DNA of 44,040 bases from CAZJHX01 sp964545715 (GCA_964545715.1 CAZJHX010000089.1:1-44040); one strand, 5' to 3'; shown: positions 1 to 8,280, counted from the stretch's first letter. Translations and numbers: made by a program. Notes: generated by a model not told the origin, from the sequence alone.

Positions 1-684
1 CGTGGGGTGAGAGTATTCGAGGTCGTGAAAGCCGCCGGGGTTGCTGTAGGTGCCGAAGACCGACTCCACATAATGACCGATCTCATGCAGGATGACGGCG
101 TCGTCGTGGGCGTCTTCCTCGTTCTTCTCCCCGCTGACGTCCAAGCGGTGCTCTCCCTCGTAGAAGCAGGAGCCGCAGCCCGGTTTCAGAGTCTCGTCCC
201 AGCGCACGATCAGCAGCGGGGGCACCGCGTCTGGGGCGATGCCGTCCAGGGCGTCCGCGGCCATGTGCATCATCGCCACAATGTTGAAGGCGCCTGCGAC
301 GTACGGGTCGTCGATGTCGATATCCAGGGTGCCGTCGGCCGGGCTCGTCTGTGACCACGGGGGCGCCGTGACGTCGGTGTTGTGCACGCTGATGTTCACG
401 CGGGGGCCGGTCGACTGGGCCGATGCGCGCACAGTAGGGGTCTCGAACCTGGTGTGCTGGATGGCAAAGGTGCCGTCCTCGGCCGTCAACGCCGTGGCCA
501 GCACGGTGCCGTCAGTCGAGAGGAGCTCGACGCGAACCCGGCCCGCATTGCGCCACTCGGTGCCCGCGTGGCCGTCCTGGTTGGACAGCTGCTTCTTGTA
601 GCGCACGCGGCCGGTGAAGACGTGCGCGGGCGTGGTCTCGCAGCCGAGGACGCACAACGCGGTGATGAGCAGCGTGGCTCTCAT
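1..684 (-). CDS. Secreted lipoprotein with HEIGH zinc-metallopeptidase motif (partial, C-terminus off the left edge)
   Basis: Open on the minus strand from the ATG at 684-682 through all 228 codons to base 1, so the 3' end lies outside the window. The N-terminus is a short lipoprotein signal with a VLGC lipobox (Cys about residue 14). Residues 20-90 look like a beta-rich, carboxypeptidase-regulatory-like module (GRVRYK, DGTFAIQ). At residues 200-204 is HEIGH followed by YVE, the HExxH signature of zinc metallopeptidases; the third ligand would lie in the missing part or just after it. The start overlaps the stop of the upstream gene by 4 bases (ATGA), so the two are translationally coupled. 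Likely an exported, membrane-anchored protease; the exact family cannot be named. Confidence 0.8.
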   Translation of the reverse strand, partial: MRATLLITALCVLGCETTPAHVFTGRVRYKKQLSNQDGHAGTEWRNAGRVRVELLSTDGTVLATALTAEDGTFAIQHTRFETPTVRASAQSTGPRVNISVHNTDVTAPPWSQTSPADGTLDIDIDDPYVAGAFNIVAMMHMAADALDGIAPDAVPPLLIVRWDETLKPGCGSCFYEGEHRLDVSGEKNEEDAHDDAVILHEIGHYVESVFGTYSNPGGFHDLEYSHPT

Positions 685-1715
685 GGGCCGGACTCCTGGC
701 GCAGAATCGTCTCGATCATGTGTAGCGGTCTGGGGCGCTTGAGGTCGTGCACCTCGCCTTCGGGGGGGATCTTCAGCGCGATCTCTTTCATGAGCGGCTC
801 GATGCGCAGCCGCAGCTCGGCGGTGAAGGTCGCTTTGCCGCGCGCCGGTACAGGCGCTTTGGCGACCTTCTCGGGCTCGGGCGGCTCGTCCTTTCTGGAC
901 CCGGGCCCGAACAGCTCAGGGGTCGCCGCCGCCAGCTCGGGACCGGAGGTGACCTCTCTCGGCGTGCGCATCCCGCTCGTTTTGGCCTGGACGGTGAGGT
1001 CACAGGCACGCACGACGTTGTGCGTATCGTCCATCGTGACGCGCCCGACCACCTTGGTTGGCGTGTGGGTTCGCCCCCACCAGGCGTACCAGGCGGGCCC
1101 CTCACTTTGCGCGGCTTGCGCAAGCGGCACATTCTTCGGGAGCGACGGCGGCCGCCATTTGCCCACGCCCAGCTTGATGTTGCGGCCGTCGCGATCCCGG
1201 GTCATGGCGTCGCCCAGAAGGCGCGTCATCACGTTTAGATGGCGACTGGACCCGCGCAGCCAGGCGACGTGGTCCTTTCGCAGCAGGTCTCGCACCGTCC
1301 ATTGGCCGAAGCGCAGCCGCGTGTAGAACCGCTGTCCATCGAAGATCGCCTCTCGGCCACTCTGCAGCGGAGGGTCGTCTACTCGTCGGAAGTCGCGATC
1401 GACTTTCAGGCGATACCGGCCGTCAGCCAGCACGGAGATCGCTACCCGCTCACGCACCCAGCTCTCTTCGACGCCGTCGTCGCCCACATATCGGAACGTC
1501 TGCTCAGCCGTGTATTTGTAGCTGCCCAGCGCGTCCGTCAGCACGTCGGGGTCCACCAGCAGCGGGTCTTCGGTCTTGGCGCCGCGCTCGGACCGATCCG
1601 GCCACTTGCCGTCAGAAATGGCGGCTTTCAGCTGGTCGTCTGCTTCTGAAGGCTGCTTCACCGAACAAGCGGGAAGCAGAAGGAGGAGGGTTAAGCTGAA
1701 GGCCACGAGCCGCAC
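681..1715 (-). CDS. Hypothetical lipoprotein
   Basis: 344 residues from a GTG start at 1715. The first 17 residues are a hydrophobic signal ending in LLPACS, a lipobox with Cys 17, so the product should be a lipid-anchored periplasmic protein. The rest is mixed alpha/beta with a repeated theme of reading fields such as YKYTAEQTFRY and YRLKVDRDFR that resemble outer-membrane-lipoprotein-carrier-like beta sheets, but I do not recognise a named family. It is the first gene of a two-gene unit with the HEIGH lipoprotein (4-base overlap). No Shine-Dalgarno site precedes the GTG; a -10-like GGTAAT ends 8 nt upstream of it. Confidence 0.75.
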   Translation of the reverse strand: MRLVAFSLTLLLLLPACSVKQPSEADDQLKAAISDGKWPDRSERGAKTEDPLLVDPDVLTDALGSYKYTAEQTFRYVGDDGVEESWVRERVAISVLADGRYRLKVDRDFRRVDDPPLQSGREAIFDGQRFYTRLRFGQWTVRDLLRKDHVAWLRGSSRHLNVMTRLLGDAMTRDRDGRNIKLGVGKWRPPSLPKNVPLAQAAQSEGPAWYAWWGRTHTPTKVVGRVTMDDTHNVVRACDLTVQAKTSGMRTPREVTSGPELAAATPELFGPGSRKDEPPEPEKVAKAPVPARGKATFTAELRLRIEPLMKEIALKIPPEGEVHDLKRPRPLHMIETILRQESGP

Positions 1716-1723
1716 GCCGGAAG

Positions 1724-1751
1724 ATTACCGACCCGCCACGCCCGTGGCCAA
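1724..1751 (-). promoter_or_regulatory. Candidate sigma-70 promoter of the 681-1715 lipoprotein gene (leaderless type)
   Basis: On the minus strand a -35 of TTGGCC (1751-1746), a 16-nt spacer and a -10 of GGTAAT (1729-1724, 4 of 6) end 8 nt before the GTG start at 1715. Transcription would begin at or next to the start codon. Weak alone; it fits a pattern seen at other genes here. Confidence 0.35.
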
Positions 1752-1765
1752 CAAGCGGTCCGAAC

Positions 1766-2053
1766 TTACTCTTTGTCGGACTTGTTGCAGGAGCCCAGGT
1801 CCTTGAGGGCCTTGGCCTCGAGAACGCACTTGATCTTCTCAGGCTTGTTCTCTTTGTTGCACTTCTCGACCATCTTGGTGCGCTCCTCGTCACCAGTCAT
1901 CTTCTCGAGCGTCTCTTTGGGGAGGTCTTTCTCCGCCTTGGCGAGCTCGATCACGTGATCGGCAGCTTTCTCACAGTCGCTCTTGCAACCAGTGGACAGG
2001 GTCAGGCCAGCAACGGCCACCACGGCCAGGAACATCTTGATAGTGTTACGCAT
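1766..2053 (-). CDS. Small cysteine-containing lipoprotein
   Basis: 95 residues. I place the start at the ATG at 2053 rather than an upstream in-frame one, because GGAG lies 6 nt before it and the signal peptide begins there (MRNTIKMFLAVVAVAGL). The lipobox is LSTGC at about residues 16-20. The mature part is charged and alpha-helical, with Cys residues in CKSDCEK, VEKCNKE, IKCVLEA and GSCNKS that could form disulfides or a small helical hairpin. The family is not recognised. It is 50 bp upstream of the next minus-strand lipoprotein gene and may be co-transcribed. Confidence 0.75.
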   Translation of the reverse strand: MRNTIKMFLAVVAVAGLTLSTGCKSDCEKAADHVIELAKAEKDLPKETLEKMTGDEERTKMVEKCNKENKPEKIKCVLEAKALKDLGSCNKSDKE

Positions 2054-2117
2054 CCAGTTCTCCACCCTTCTCGGGTTTTGGTGGCGGTTGGCCACTCAGT
2101 GCTTCATTTGACGCCGC

Positions 2118-2147
2118 AATCTGTCATTGAGGTATTCATCTTGTCAA
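2118..2147 (-). promoter_or_regulatory. Candidate sigma-70 promoter for the small lipoprotein
   Basis: A perfect -35 TTGACA on the minus strand (2147-2142), an 18-nt spacer and a poor -10 CAGATT (2123-2118, 3 of 6). It would give a leader of about 60 nt carrying the GGAG ribosome site. The region 2054-2200 is a divergent promoter region and holds no gene. Confidence 0.35.
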
Positions 2148-2162
2148 CTACAGTTCGAGCGC

Positions 2163-2192
2163 TTGACCGGATTATCAAAGCCTGACGACAAT
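2163..2192 (+). promoter_or_regulatory. Candidate sigma-70 promoter of the PEGA kinase gene (leaderless type)
   Basis: TTGACC (2163-2168, 5 of 6), 18-nt spacer, GACAAT (2187-2192, 4 of 6), ending 8 nt before the ATG at 2201. No Shine-Dalgarno sequence is present, so the mRNA may start at the ATG. Confidence 0.4.
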
Positions 2193-2200
2193 CAGCGCGA

Positions 2201-3964
2201 ATGTCTGACGACCAGATCCAAATAGGCTGTCACGCGGTCGAAGTTGGCTTGATCACTGCTGTTCAGCTCGCTGAGTCCCTCCGTGAGTACTGGCTGGAGG
2301 AGGGCTCTTCCAGCCTTTTCTGGCAGGTGCTAATTCGACGCGGATTGCTTGATATGGAGCAAGTCACAATGCTTCAGAGGCAGGTTGACGAGGCATCTCT
2401 GCGTCCCAGAAGCCGCGCATCCTTCCTGCCGTCGGCTGATCGACGGTACGAATTTGAGAAGCGATTGGGCGCCGGCGGCATGGGAATTGTGCGCCAGGTG
2501 CGAGACCGCGCCCTGGGTCGGTCTGTCGCCATGAAGCAGCTGAACGCGGACGCGATGCTGGAGGATGAGCACGTCGGCACGCTGGTCGCCGAGGCCCGCG
2601 TGGCCGGGATGCTGGAGCACCCCAACATCATGCCGATCTACGACGTCGGCATGACCGCGGCGGGCGAGCCCTACTACACGATGCGCTTGATGGACTCCAT
2701 GAGCCTGGAGGACGTCCTGGAGCTGCTGCGCGACGGCAACCCCGAGGCGGGGCGCCAATACCCGCTCGTGCGGCTGCTGCGCATTTTGCAGCAGATCTGC
2801 ATGGCCGTAGACTACGCCCACCAGCATGGTGTCATTCACCGCGACCTCAAGCCCGAGAACTTCCGGCTGGGACGGTACGGCGAGGTTCAGGTGGCGGACT
2901 GGGGCCTGGCGACGGTGGAGGGGCTGCCCGACCTGCCGCTGCGCAAAGCCCTGGAGGACGCTCGCGAGCGTGGCGAGATCGACCCGTGCATCGTGATCGG
3001 CAGTCCCAACTATATGAGCCCTGAGCAGGCGTGCGGCAGAAACGACGAGCTCATGCCGTCGGCGGACATCTACTCGCTGGGGTGCGTGCTGTACGAGCTG
3101 TTGACCCTGCACGTGCCGTTCGAGGACACCGACACCATGGTGCTGCTCGACCGGGTGGAGCGCGATGAGGTCGTGCCGCCCAGCCAGCTGACGCCCAACC
3201 GCCTGATTCCGCCCGAGCTTGAAGAGCTGTGCATGGCCGCGCTCGAGAAGCAGCCCGAAGACCGCATTCAGGACGTGCGCGTGTTCTGGCGGGCGCTGGA
3301 AAACTACGTCGAGGGGCGCCAGCAGCGCGAGGTGGCGGACGACAAGGCGTTTGAGCAGGTTCAGCGCGGGCAGCGTTTTTCGGATGCCTATGCGCGCCTG
3401 CGCGACGCGCGCGATGACCTGGCCAAGCGTCTGGAGACCGCGCGCGCGGACGGTGATGCAGACACCCCGCGCCTGGAGCGTGAGCTGGCCTCTGTCGAGC
3501 TGTCCATCGCCAACGCCTGGGGCGAGGCCTACGACGCCTACACCCGCGCGATCGGCTACAGCAAGCGGGATCTGGTCGCGCGCGCCAAGCTGGCGGACCT
3601 GGCCTGGTCGCGCCTGCAGGACGCTGAGAACGACGGCGACGACCTGAGCTGCCAGCTGTTCTGGAAGATGCTCAACCGCTTCAACGACGGCCCATGGGAC
3701 CGCTTTGTCGTCGGCAGCGCTCAGCTGTTGGTGGACTCGTCTCCGGCAGGCGCGACCGTCCACCTGGGCAGCTACAACGCCGACGCCGACGCCGGTGAGT
3801 CACCCAGTCAGGCGCTCGGTCGCACACCGCTCGAGGCCGACAAGCTGGGCGCCGGTCTCTACCTGCTGTCCGTGGAGCTGGACGGCCACAAGACGTTGAC
3901 GCGGCCGGTCTTCCTGCGCGCCAACTCCCAGCGCGCGTTCAGCGTTACTTTGGATCCAACGTAG
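2201..3964 (+). CDS. Ser/Thr protein kinase with C-terminal PEGA domain
   Basis: 587 residues, cytosolic, with no membrane segment. Residues 1-75 form an N-terminal helical region. The kinase domain runs from about 83 to 370: glycine loop GAGGMGIV (90-97), catalytic Lys 112 (AMKQL), alpha-C Glu 131, HRDLKPEN (213-220), metal-binding motif DWG (233-235) in place of the usual DFG, and SPNYMSPEQ in the activation segment. Residues 375-500 are helical and charged, TPR-like. Residues 505-587 form a PEGA domain (VDSSPAGATVHLG, GYK-like DGHKT). All catalytic residues are present, so it should be active. It ends 20 bases inside the 3' end of fmt on the other strand. It could signal to surface or envelope proteins, but no substrate is indicated. 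Confidence 0.93.
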   Translation: MSDDQIQIGCHAVEVGLITAVQLAESLREYWLEEGSSSLFWQVLIRRGLLDMEQVTMLQRQVDEASLRPRSRASFLPSADRRYEFEKRLGAGGMGIVRQVRDRALGRSVAMKQLNADAMLEDEHVGTLVAEARVAGMLEHPNIMPIYDVGMTAAGEPYYTMRLMDSMSLEDVLELLRDGNPEAGRQYPLVRLLRILQQICMAVDYAHQHGVIHRDLKPENFRLGRYGEVQVADWGLATVEGLPDLPLRKALEDARERGEIDPCIVIGSPNYMSPEQACGRNDELMPSADIYSLGCVLYELLTLHVPFEDTDTMVLLDRVERDEVVPPSQLTPNRLIPPELEELCMAALEKQPEDRIQDVRVFWRALENYVEGRQQREVADDKAFEQVQRGQRFSDAYARLRDARDDLAKRLETARADGDADTPRLERELASVELSIANAWGEAYDAYTRAIGYSKRDLVARAKLADLAWSRLQDAENDGDDLSCQLFWKMLNRFNDGPWDRFVVGSAQLLVDSSPAGATVHLGSYNADADAGESPSQALGRTPLEADKLGAGLYLLSVELDGHKTLTRPVFLRANSQRAFSVTLDPT

Positions 3965-4868
3965 TCCCAGCCGGCAGGTCGAAGCCGCGCACGAAGTCGC
4001 TCACCGCCATCCGTCGTTTGCCCTGCAGTTGCACGCTCTCGACCCGGATCGCGCCCTCGCCGCACGCCAGCGTCAGCCCGCTGCCGTCGCATCCGAGCAC
4101 TTCCCCGGGCGCGCCGTCGCCACGGGTGATCGTGACCGGCGGAAACAGCTTGAGCAGCTTGCCGCCCGGCAGCGTCGTCCAGGCGCCCGGCCACGGGTAG
4201 AAGCCGCGGATGTGGTTGTCCAGCGAGGCCGCCGGGCCGCTCCAATCCAGGCGCCCGTCCTCTCGCGTCAGCATGCGCGCGTACGTGGTCTGGGCGTCGT
4301 CCTGAGGAGTCGGCGTGAGCTCGCCCGCGATCAGGGCGTCCAGCTGCGCTGAGAGCAGCTCGGCGCCCTGTCGGCTGAGGCGGTCGTGCAGGGTCTGGCC
4401 GGTGTCGTCCGCCGTGATCGCGGTCGTCGTGCGGGCATAGACGGCGCCCGTGTCCAGCCCCTCCTCCATGACCATCAGGCACACGCCGGACTCGGCGTCT
4501 CCATCGCGCAGCGCCCACTGGATTGGCGCGGCGCCTCGCCACCGGGGCAGCAGGCTGGCGTGCACGTTGACGCAGCCGAGCCGCGGCAGCTCCAAGATGC
4601 GCGGCGGCAGAATGCGGCCGTACGCCGTCACCACGATCAGGTCCGGCGCCAGCTCTTCCAATCGCTCTGGAAAGGCCCCGCGCTTGATGCGACGCGGCTG
4701 CAGAACCTCGATGCCTGCCTCCAGCGCGGCGACTTTGACCGGCGGAGGCTGCGGCTCTTTCTTGCGTCCACGCCGCTTGTCCGGCTGACACACGACGGCG
4801 ACCAGATCGCACGACGGATGAGCGACCAGCGCCTCGACGCACGGGACGGCGAAGTCGGGCGTGCCCAT
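3945..4868 (-). CDS. fmt: Methionyl-tRNA formyltransferase
   Basis: Transfers a formyl group from 10-formyl-THF to initiator Met-tRNA. 307 residues from the ATG at 4868 (E. coli 315). The N-terminal domain shows MGTPDFAVP at the start, the folate/catalytic block NVHASLLPRWRG with Asn 101 and His 103, and Asp 139 (GLDTGA); the C-terminal OB-like domain follows (LLKLFPP, GDGAPGEVLG). Oddity: in all family members the first beta strand (R-I-I-F) precedes MGTPDF. It is encoded here (RIIRVIF, 4889-4869), but no ATG, GTG or TTG occurs there; GGGAG lies 7 nt before an ATC at 4886-4884. The true start may be that ATC. It lies 30 bases after the def stop, in one operon with def, cysS and the MerB-like gene. 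Confidence 0.95.
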   Translation of the reverse strand: MGTPDFAVPCVEALVAHPSCDLVAVVCQPDKRRGRKKEPQPPPVKVAALEAGIEVLQPRRIKRGAFPERLEELAPDLIVVTAYGRILPPRILELPRLGCVNVHASLLPRWRGAAPIQWALRDGDAESGVCLMVMEEGLDTGAVYARTTTAITADDTGQTLHDRLSRQGAELLSAQLDALIAGELTPTPQDDAQTTYARMLTREDGRLDWSGPAASLDNHIRGFYPWPGAWTTLPGGKLLKLFPPVTITRGDGAPGEVLGCDGSGLTLACGEGAIRVESVQLQGKRRMAVSDFVRGFDLPAGTTLDPK

Positions 4869-4897
4869 GAAGATGACCCGGATGATTCGAGGACTCC

Positions 4898-5422
4898 CTA
4901 CGCGGCTGCGACGCCCATTTCGGAGAGGTTTCGCTTCAACTCGCGCAACAGCAGCTTGCGCTTCAGCGGGCTCAGGTAATCGACGAAGTTGACGCCGTTG
5001 AGGTGGTCCAGCTCATGCTGGACGCAGACGGCCTCAAGGCCCTCCACCTGCATGGTGTATTTGGCGCCGGTGTAGTCCTGAAACTCCACGGTGAGGTGCG
5101 CCGCGCGGGTGACGTCCGCCGTGATGCCGGGAAACGAGAGGCAGCCCTCCTCCCAGATGATCTCGCCGCTCTTCTCGACGATGACCGGGTTGACCAGCGC
5201 CTTCAGGTCCGGCTTGCGCTCCTCGCCCTTGGGCACGTCGATGACGATCATGCGCAGCGAGACCCCGACCTGAGGCGCCGCCAGACCGATGCCGCTCTCC
5301 ACGTACATCGTCTCAGCCATGTCCTCGAGGGTCTTCTTCAGCTCGTCGCCAAACTCGGTGACGGGCTCGGCCTTCTGTCGCAGCACCTCGGCCGGCCAGT
5401 ATTGAAGCTGCATCACTGCCAT
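4898..5422 (-). CDS. def: Peptide deformylase
   Basis: Removes the N-formyl group from nascent proteins. 174 residues, normal for the family. All three signature motifs are intact: GIGLAAPQVG (44-53), EEGCLSFPG (91-99) with metal ligand Cys 94, and QHELDHLNG with ligands His 136 and His 140 and catalytic Glu 137. The enzyme is cytosolic and needs Fe2+ or a similar metal. It is paired with fmt downstream, which adds the formyl group that Def removes, a pairing common across bacteria. It lies about 30 bp after cysS. Confidence 0.97.
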   Translation of the reverse strand: MAVMQLQYWPAEVLRQKAEPVTEFGDELKKTLEDMAETMYVESGIGLAAPQVGVSLRMIVIDVPKGEERKPDLKALVNPVIVEKSGEIIWEEGCLSFPGITADVTRAAHLTVEFQDYTGAKYTMQVEGLEAVCVQHELDHLNGVNFVDYLSPLKRKLLLRELKRNLSEMGVAAA

Positions 5423-5452
5423 CTAATGTGCCTCCGTCGCAATAATACCGGC

Positions 5453-6919
5453 TCAGTCAGCGCACTGCACGACAGGACGCCACATGGTGCCGTCCGGGGT
5501 GTCCATCACCTCGACGCCCATGGCCGTCAGCTCCGCGCGCAGCTCGTCCGCGCGCGCCCACTCTTTGGCCTCCCGCGCCGCTGTCCGCGCGTCCACCGCC
5601 GCGTTGACCGCCGCCTCGTCGATGCCCAGGCGAAGCACCGCTTTGGCGCACAGCTCTTTCAAGGTCGGGATGGCGCTGGCGTCGCAGATGCCCAGCACGC
5701 ACGCCACCTCAGACAGCCGCTCTTTGATGATCTTCAGCGTGCGCCCGCGACCCTTGGTCTTGCGCTTCTTGCACACCAGCTGGTTGGCCAGCTTCAGCAC
5801 GTCGCTGAGGTGTCCCAGCGCCGCCGGCGTGTTGAAGTCGTCGTCCATCGCCTTCTTGAAGTTGGGCAAAATCGAGTCGACCAGGGCTTCTTCGATAATC
5901 GGACCGTTCTCCGTATCGATGCCGTCCGCCAGCGCCGTATCGACCAACCGCAGCGTGTCGTACAGGTACGTCACGCGCGCGGAGGCCTCATCCAGGTTGC
6001 TGTCGCTGTAGTTGATCGGGTTGCGGTAGTGCGTCGTCAGCAGGAAGTAGCGAATCACCTGCGGGTGATAGCGCTCCAGCACCTCCCGAATCGTGAAGAA
6101 GTTGCCCAGGCTCTTGGACATCTTCTCGCTGTCGATGTTGACGAAGCCGTTGTGCATCCAGTAGCGCACCGGGACCTGCCCGCTGGCGCCGTGGCTCTGC
6201 GCGATCTCGTTTTCATGGTGCGGGAAGATCAGGTCCATGCCGCCGCCGTGAATGTCGAACTCCTCGCCGAGATGCGTGCAGCTCATCGCCGAGCACTCGA
6301 TGTGCCAGCCGGGGCGTCCGTTGCCCCAGGGGCTCTCCCAGTAGGGCTCGCCCGGCTTGACCGACTTCCACAGCGCAAAGTCCATGGCGTTGCGCTTTCG
6401 CTCGTCCACGCCGACGCGCGCGCCGCTCTGCAGGTCGTCCAGGTTGCGCCGTGACAGCACGCCGTACGGCTCGAAGCCGCGCACGTCGAAGAACACGTCG
6501 CCGTCCACGTTGTAGGCCAGCCCGTTGGCCTCCAGCTGCTGGACCATGGCGATGATCTCGTCGATGTGGGTGCTGACGCGCGGCTCGATGTCCGGCGGCA
6601 GAATCCCCAACGCGGCGAAGTCTTTGTTCATCTCACCGATGAACTGGTCCGCCAGCTCCGTAGCCCCGATCTCGCGCTCGTTGGAGCGGGCGATGATCTT
6701 GTCGTCCACGTCCGTGATGTTGCGTACCACCGTCAGGTCGTATCCGGCGTATCGCAGATAGCGCTGCACCACGTCGAACGCCACATAGCAGCGCGCGTGA
6801 CCCACGTGGCAGAGGTCGTAGGTGGTGACCCCGCACACGTACATCTTGATCTTCCCCTCCTCCATGGGCTGGAAGGGCTCTTTATTGCGGGTGAGCGTGT
6901 TGTAGATAACGAGGCTCAT
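5453..6919 (-). CDS. cysS: Cysteinyl-tRNA synthetase
   Basis: Charges tRNA-Cys. 488 residues. Class I motifs: HVGH (38-41, the HIGH variant) after CGVTTYDLC, and KMSKS (266-270). The zinc ligands are visible as Cys 29, Cys 209 (HIECSAM), His 234 and Glu 238 (FPHHENEIA). The DALR-type helical domain and the small C-terminal domain follow (EWARADELRAELTAMGVEVMD). It starts 4 bases inside the upstream MerB-like gene (ATGA), so it is translationally coupled to it, and it leads into def and fmt. Full length and intact. Confidence 0.97.
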   Translation of the reverse strand: MSLVIYNTLTRNKEPFQPMEEGKIKMYVCGVTTYDLCHVGHARCYVAFDVVQRYLRYAGYDLTVVRNITDVDDKIIARSNEREIGATELADQFIGEMNKDFAALGILPPDIEPRVSTHIDEIIAMVQQLEANGLAYNVDGDVFFDVRGFEPYGVLSRRNLDDLQSGARVGVDERKRNAMDFALWKSVKPGEPYWESPWGNGRPGWHIECSAMSCTHLGEEFDIHGGGMDLIFPHHENEIAQSHGASGQVPVRYWMHNGFVNIDSEKMSKSLGNFFTIREVLERYHPQVIRYFLLTTHYRNPINYSDSNLDEASARVTYLYDTLRLVDTALADGIDTENGPIIEEALVDSILPNFKKAMDDDFNTPAALGHLSDVLKLANQLVCKKRKTKGRGRTLKIIKERLSEVACVLGICDASAIPTLKELCAKAVLRLGIDEAAVNAAVDARTAAREAKEWARADELRAELTAMGVEVMDTPDGTMWRPVVQCAD

Positions 6920-7578
6920 CGTACCGACATCCTTACGTAAAGCGCGGCGAGTGCGCCGGCCATCTGGGTCCCTGCAAAGCGAATGGTGTCCTGAGTCAGC
7001 GGCATGCCGTCGGGATCACCGTGGCTGTCCTGCCACTGATGAAGTTGCGCGTCGTTGGCAAAAAACAGGCCTTGCGGCGGCAGCGCCTCGTGCAGCGGCG
7101 CCGATCCATCCCATGCCGGGATGAACGCCGTGAAGTCATGTGGCGCGCTGCGCACTATCGTGCCGTCCTTGTCGAACTCGACCTCGATCGGATCGCCGCT
7201 GACACCGCATTGTGTGTGCACTGTCACCGTCTTCTGCAGCGTGGGCGCGATCGTCAGGGCGTCCAGGGAGCTGCGCAGATGAAAGGCCACGTTGTCGGAC
7301 GTCAGCGCCCGAAACCGCGTCGCCTGGTGCGTGATGCCGCCGATGACCTCAACGATCTTGCCGTCGCCGTCCACCCGCAAGAGTTGGCGGGTGGCGAGCG
7401 CCTCCATGGCGCAGTGCACGGCCTCCGGCTTCTCGTGCTCGCACATGCGCTCCGTCACCTTGGCGGCGCTTGGAAACCAGCCGCGCGACGTGCCTGCGGA
7501 GACGAGATGCTGCAGGATCTCGTGCTCAAGCTCGCTGACCTCGTCAGCGATGCCCTTGTAGTAGAGATAGACCTCCAT
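6916..7578 (-). CDS. MerB-like (alkylmercury lyase fold) protein lacking the catalytic cysteines
   Basis: 220 residues. Residues 1-75 form a winged-helix-like region (PSAAKVTERM, MEALATRQLLRVDGDGKI). Residues 98-200 follow the core of organomercurial lyase: SSLDAL (103-108) in the place of MerB CALDTL, a Cys-x3-G-x-P-I block (Cys 124), and a later LFF plus Trp 182. MerB needs Cys 96, Asp 99 and Cys 159. Here Asp 106 matches Asp 99, but Ser 103 replaces Cys 96 and no Cys lies near the third position. Mercury lyase activity is therefore unlikely, and a binding or regulatory role is more probable. It is the first gene of the cysS-def-fmt operon, with a 4-base overlap onto cysS. The assignment rests on motif layout and is moderate. 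Confidence 0.7.
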   Translation of the reverse strand: MEVYLYYKGIADEVSELEHEILQHLVSAGTSRGWFPSAAKVTERMCEHEKPEAVHCAMEALATRQLLRVDGDGKIVEVIGGITHQATRFRALTSDNVAFHLRSSLDALTIAPTLQKTVTVHTQCGVSGDPIEVEFDKDGTIVRSAPHDFTAFIPAWDGSAPLHEALPPQGLFFANDAQLHQWQDSHGDPDGMPLTQDTIRFAGTQMAGALAALYVRMSVR

Positions 7579-7587
7579 GGGCGAAAA

Positions 7588-7616
7588 CCTATAAGCCGGG
7601 GGCGTCAGAGTGTAAA
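7588..7616 (-). promoter_or_regulatory. Sigma-70 type promoter of the merB-like/cysS/def/fmt operon
   Basis: Minus strand: TTTACA (7616-7611, 5 of 6), 17-nt spacer, TATAGG (7593-7588, 4 of 6), ending 9 nt before the ATG at 7578. No ribosome site fits in the remaining leader, so the mRNA is probably leaderless or nearly so. Confidence 0.55.
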
Positions 7617-7626
7617 GGACTGACTA

Positions 7627-8280
7627 CTACGCGGTCGGAAGCTCGAGGTACACGTGGGTGCCCCCGCTGTCAGGTACTTCGATGCCTATCGACCCGTGCA
7701 AACTGCGCACGACCCGACTGATACATGACAAGCCCATGCCGCTCCGGCCAGTCCCTGGACGCGGGACCGGGCGAAACACCATGAAGACCTCCTGCTGTAC
7801 GCGCTCGGCGACACCCGCGCCGTCATCGCGCACCCAAAAGCGCTCGCCGTCGTGAGTGACCGTGACTTTGGCCCCCTCACCGGCGTGGTTTTTCACGTTG
7901 TCGAGCAGCTCGTTCACGACAAAGCTCAATCGCTCCTCATCGCACTCGACCGACGGGAGATCGGCGGCCACATCGCCGTCGATGTCGCGCTCGGCCATCG
8001 CAGTCTCAAACATAGCGGTCAGGTTTCGCGGCGCAACCTCGCCGCGTGCCGAGCCGTATCGTGAGAGCCTCAAGATAGCGTCCAGCTGGCCATCCAGCCG
8101 ATCGAGCACCTGATCGAGGCGGCCCATAAAGCGCTGCGCATCGTCGTTGAGGTCCTCGCCGGCGGTGTCTTTCAGCAGAATCACGTATTGGCGCAGGGCG
8201 CGAGCGGGCGCACGCATATCGTGAGACAGCACGTAGACAAGCTCATCGTAGTCGCAGTTATCGTGAAGAGTTACGGTCAC
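7627..8280 (-). CDS. Small sensor-less histidine kinase
   Basis: 217 residues from the GTG at 8280; a TTG at 8319 would add 13 residues but collides with the divergent gene. The H-box YVLSHDMRAPARAL puts the phospho-accepting His at residue 20, followed by a dimerisation helix. The HATPase domain has the N-box NELLDNVKNHA, G1 box DDGAGV and G2 box GMGLSCISRVVRSLHG. The SHD-RAP form of the H-box is typical of phytochrome-type and other DHp families. There is no sensor, membrane segment or receiver domain and no adjacent response regulator, so it must rely on a partner protein for input and output. Confidence 0.85.
   Translation of the reverse strand: MTVTLHDNCDYDELVYVLSHDMRAPARALRQYVILLKDTAGEDLNDDAQRFMGRLDQVLDRLDGQLDAILRLSRYGSARGEVAPRNLTAMFETAMAERDIDGDVAADLPSVECDEERLSFVVNELLDNVKNHAGEGAKVTVTHDGERFWVRDDGAGVAERVQQEVFMVFRPVPRPGTGRSGMGLSCISRVVRSLHGSIGIEVPDSGGTHVYLELPTA

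Noticed and set aside
1735..1748. GCCAC-GCCC-GTGGC hairpin between two lipoprotein genes
   Set aside because: A 5-bp stem without a T-run is expected often in GC-rich DNA.
2330..3763. Long open frame antisense to the PEGA kinase (and similar long antisense frames at 8784-9791, 10769-11911, 13040-14812, 34059-35258)
   Set aside because: High-GC shadows of real genes: Arg/Ala/His/Gln-rich with no family motif, while the opposite strand has clear domains.
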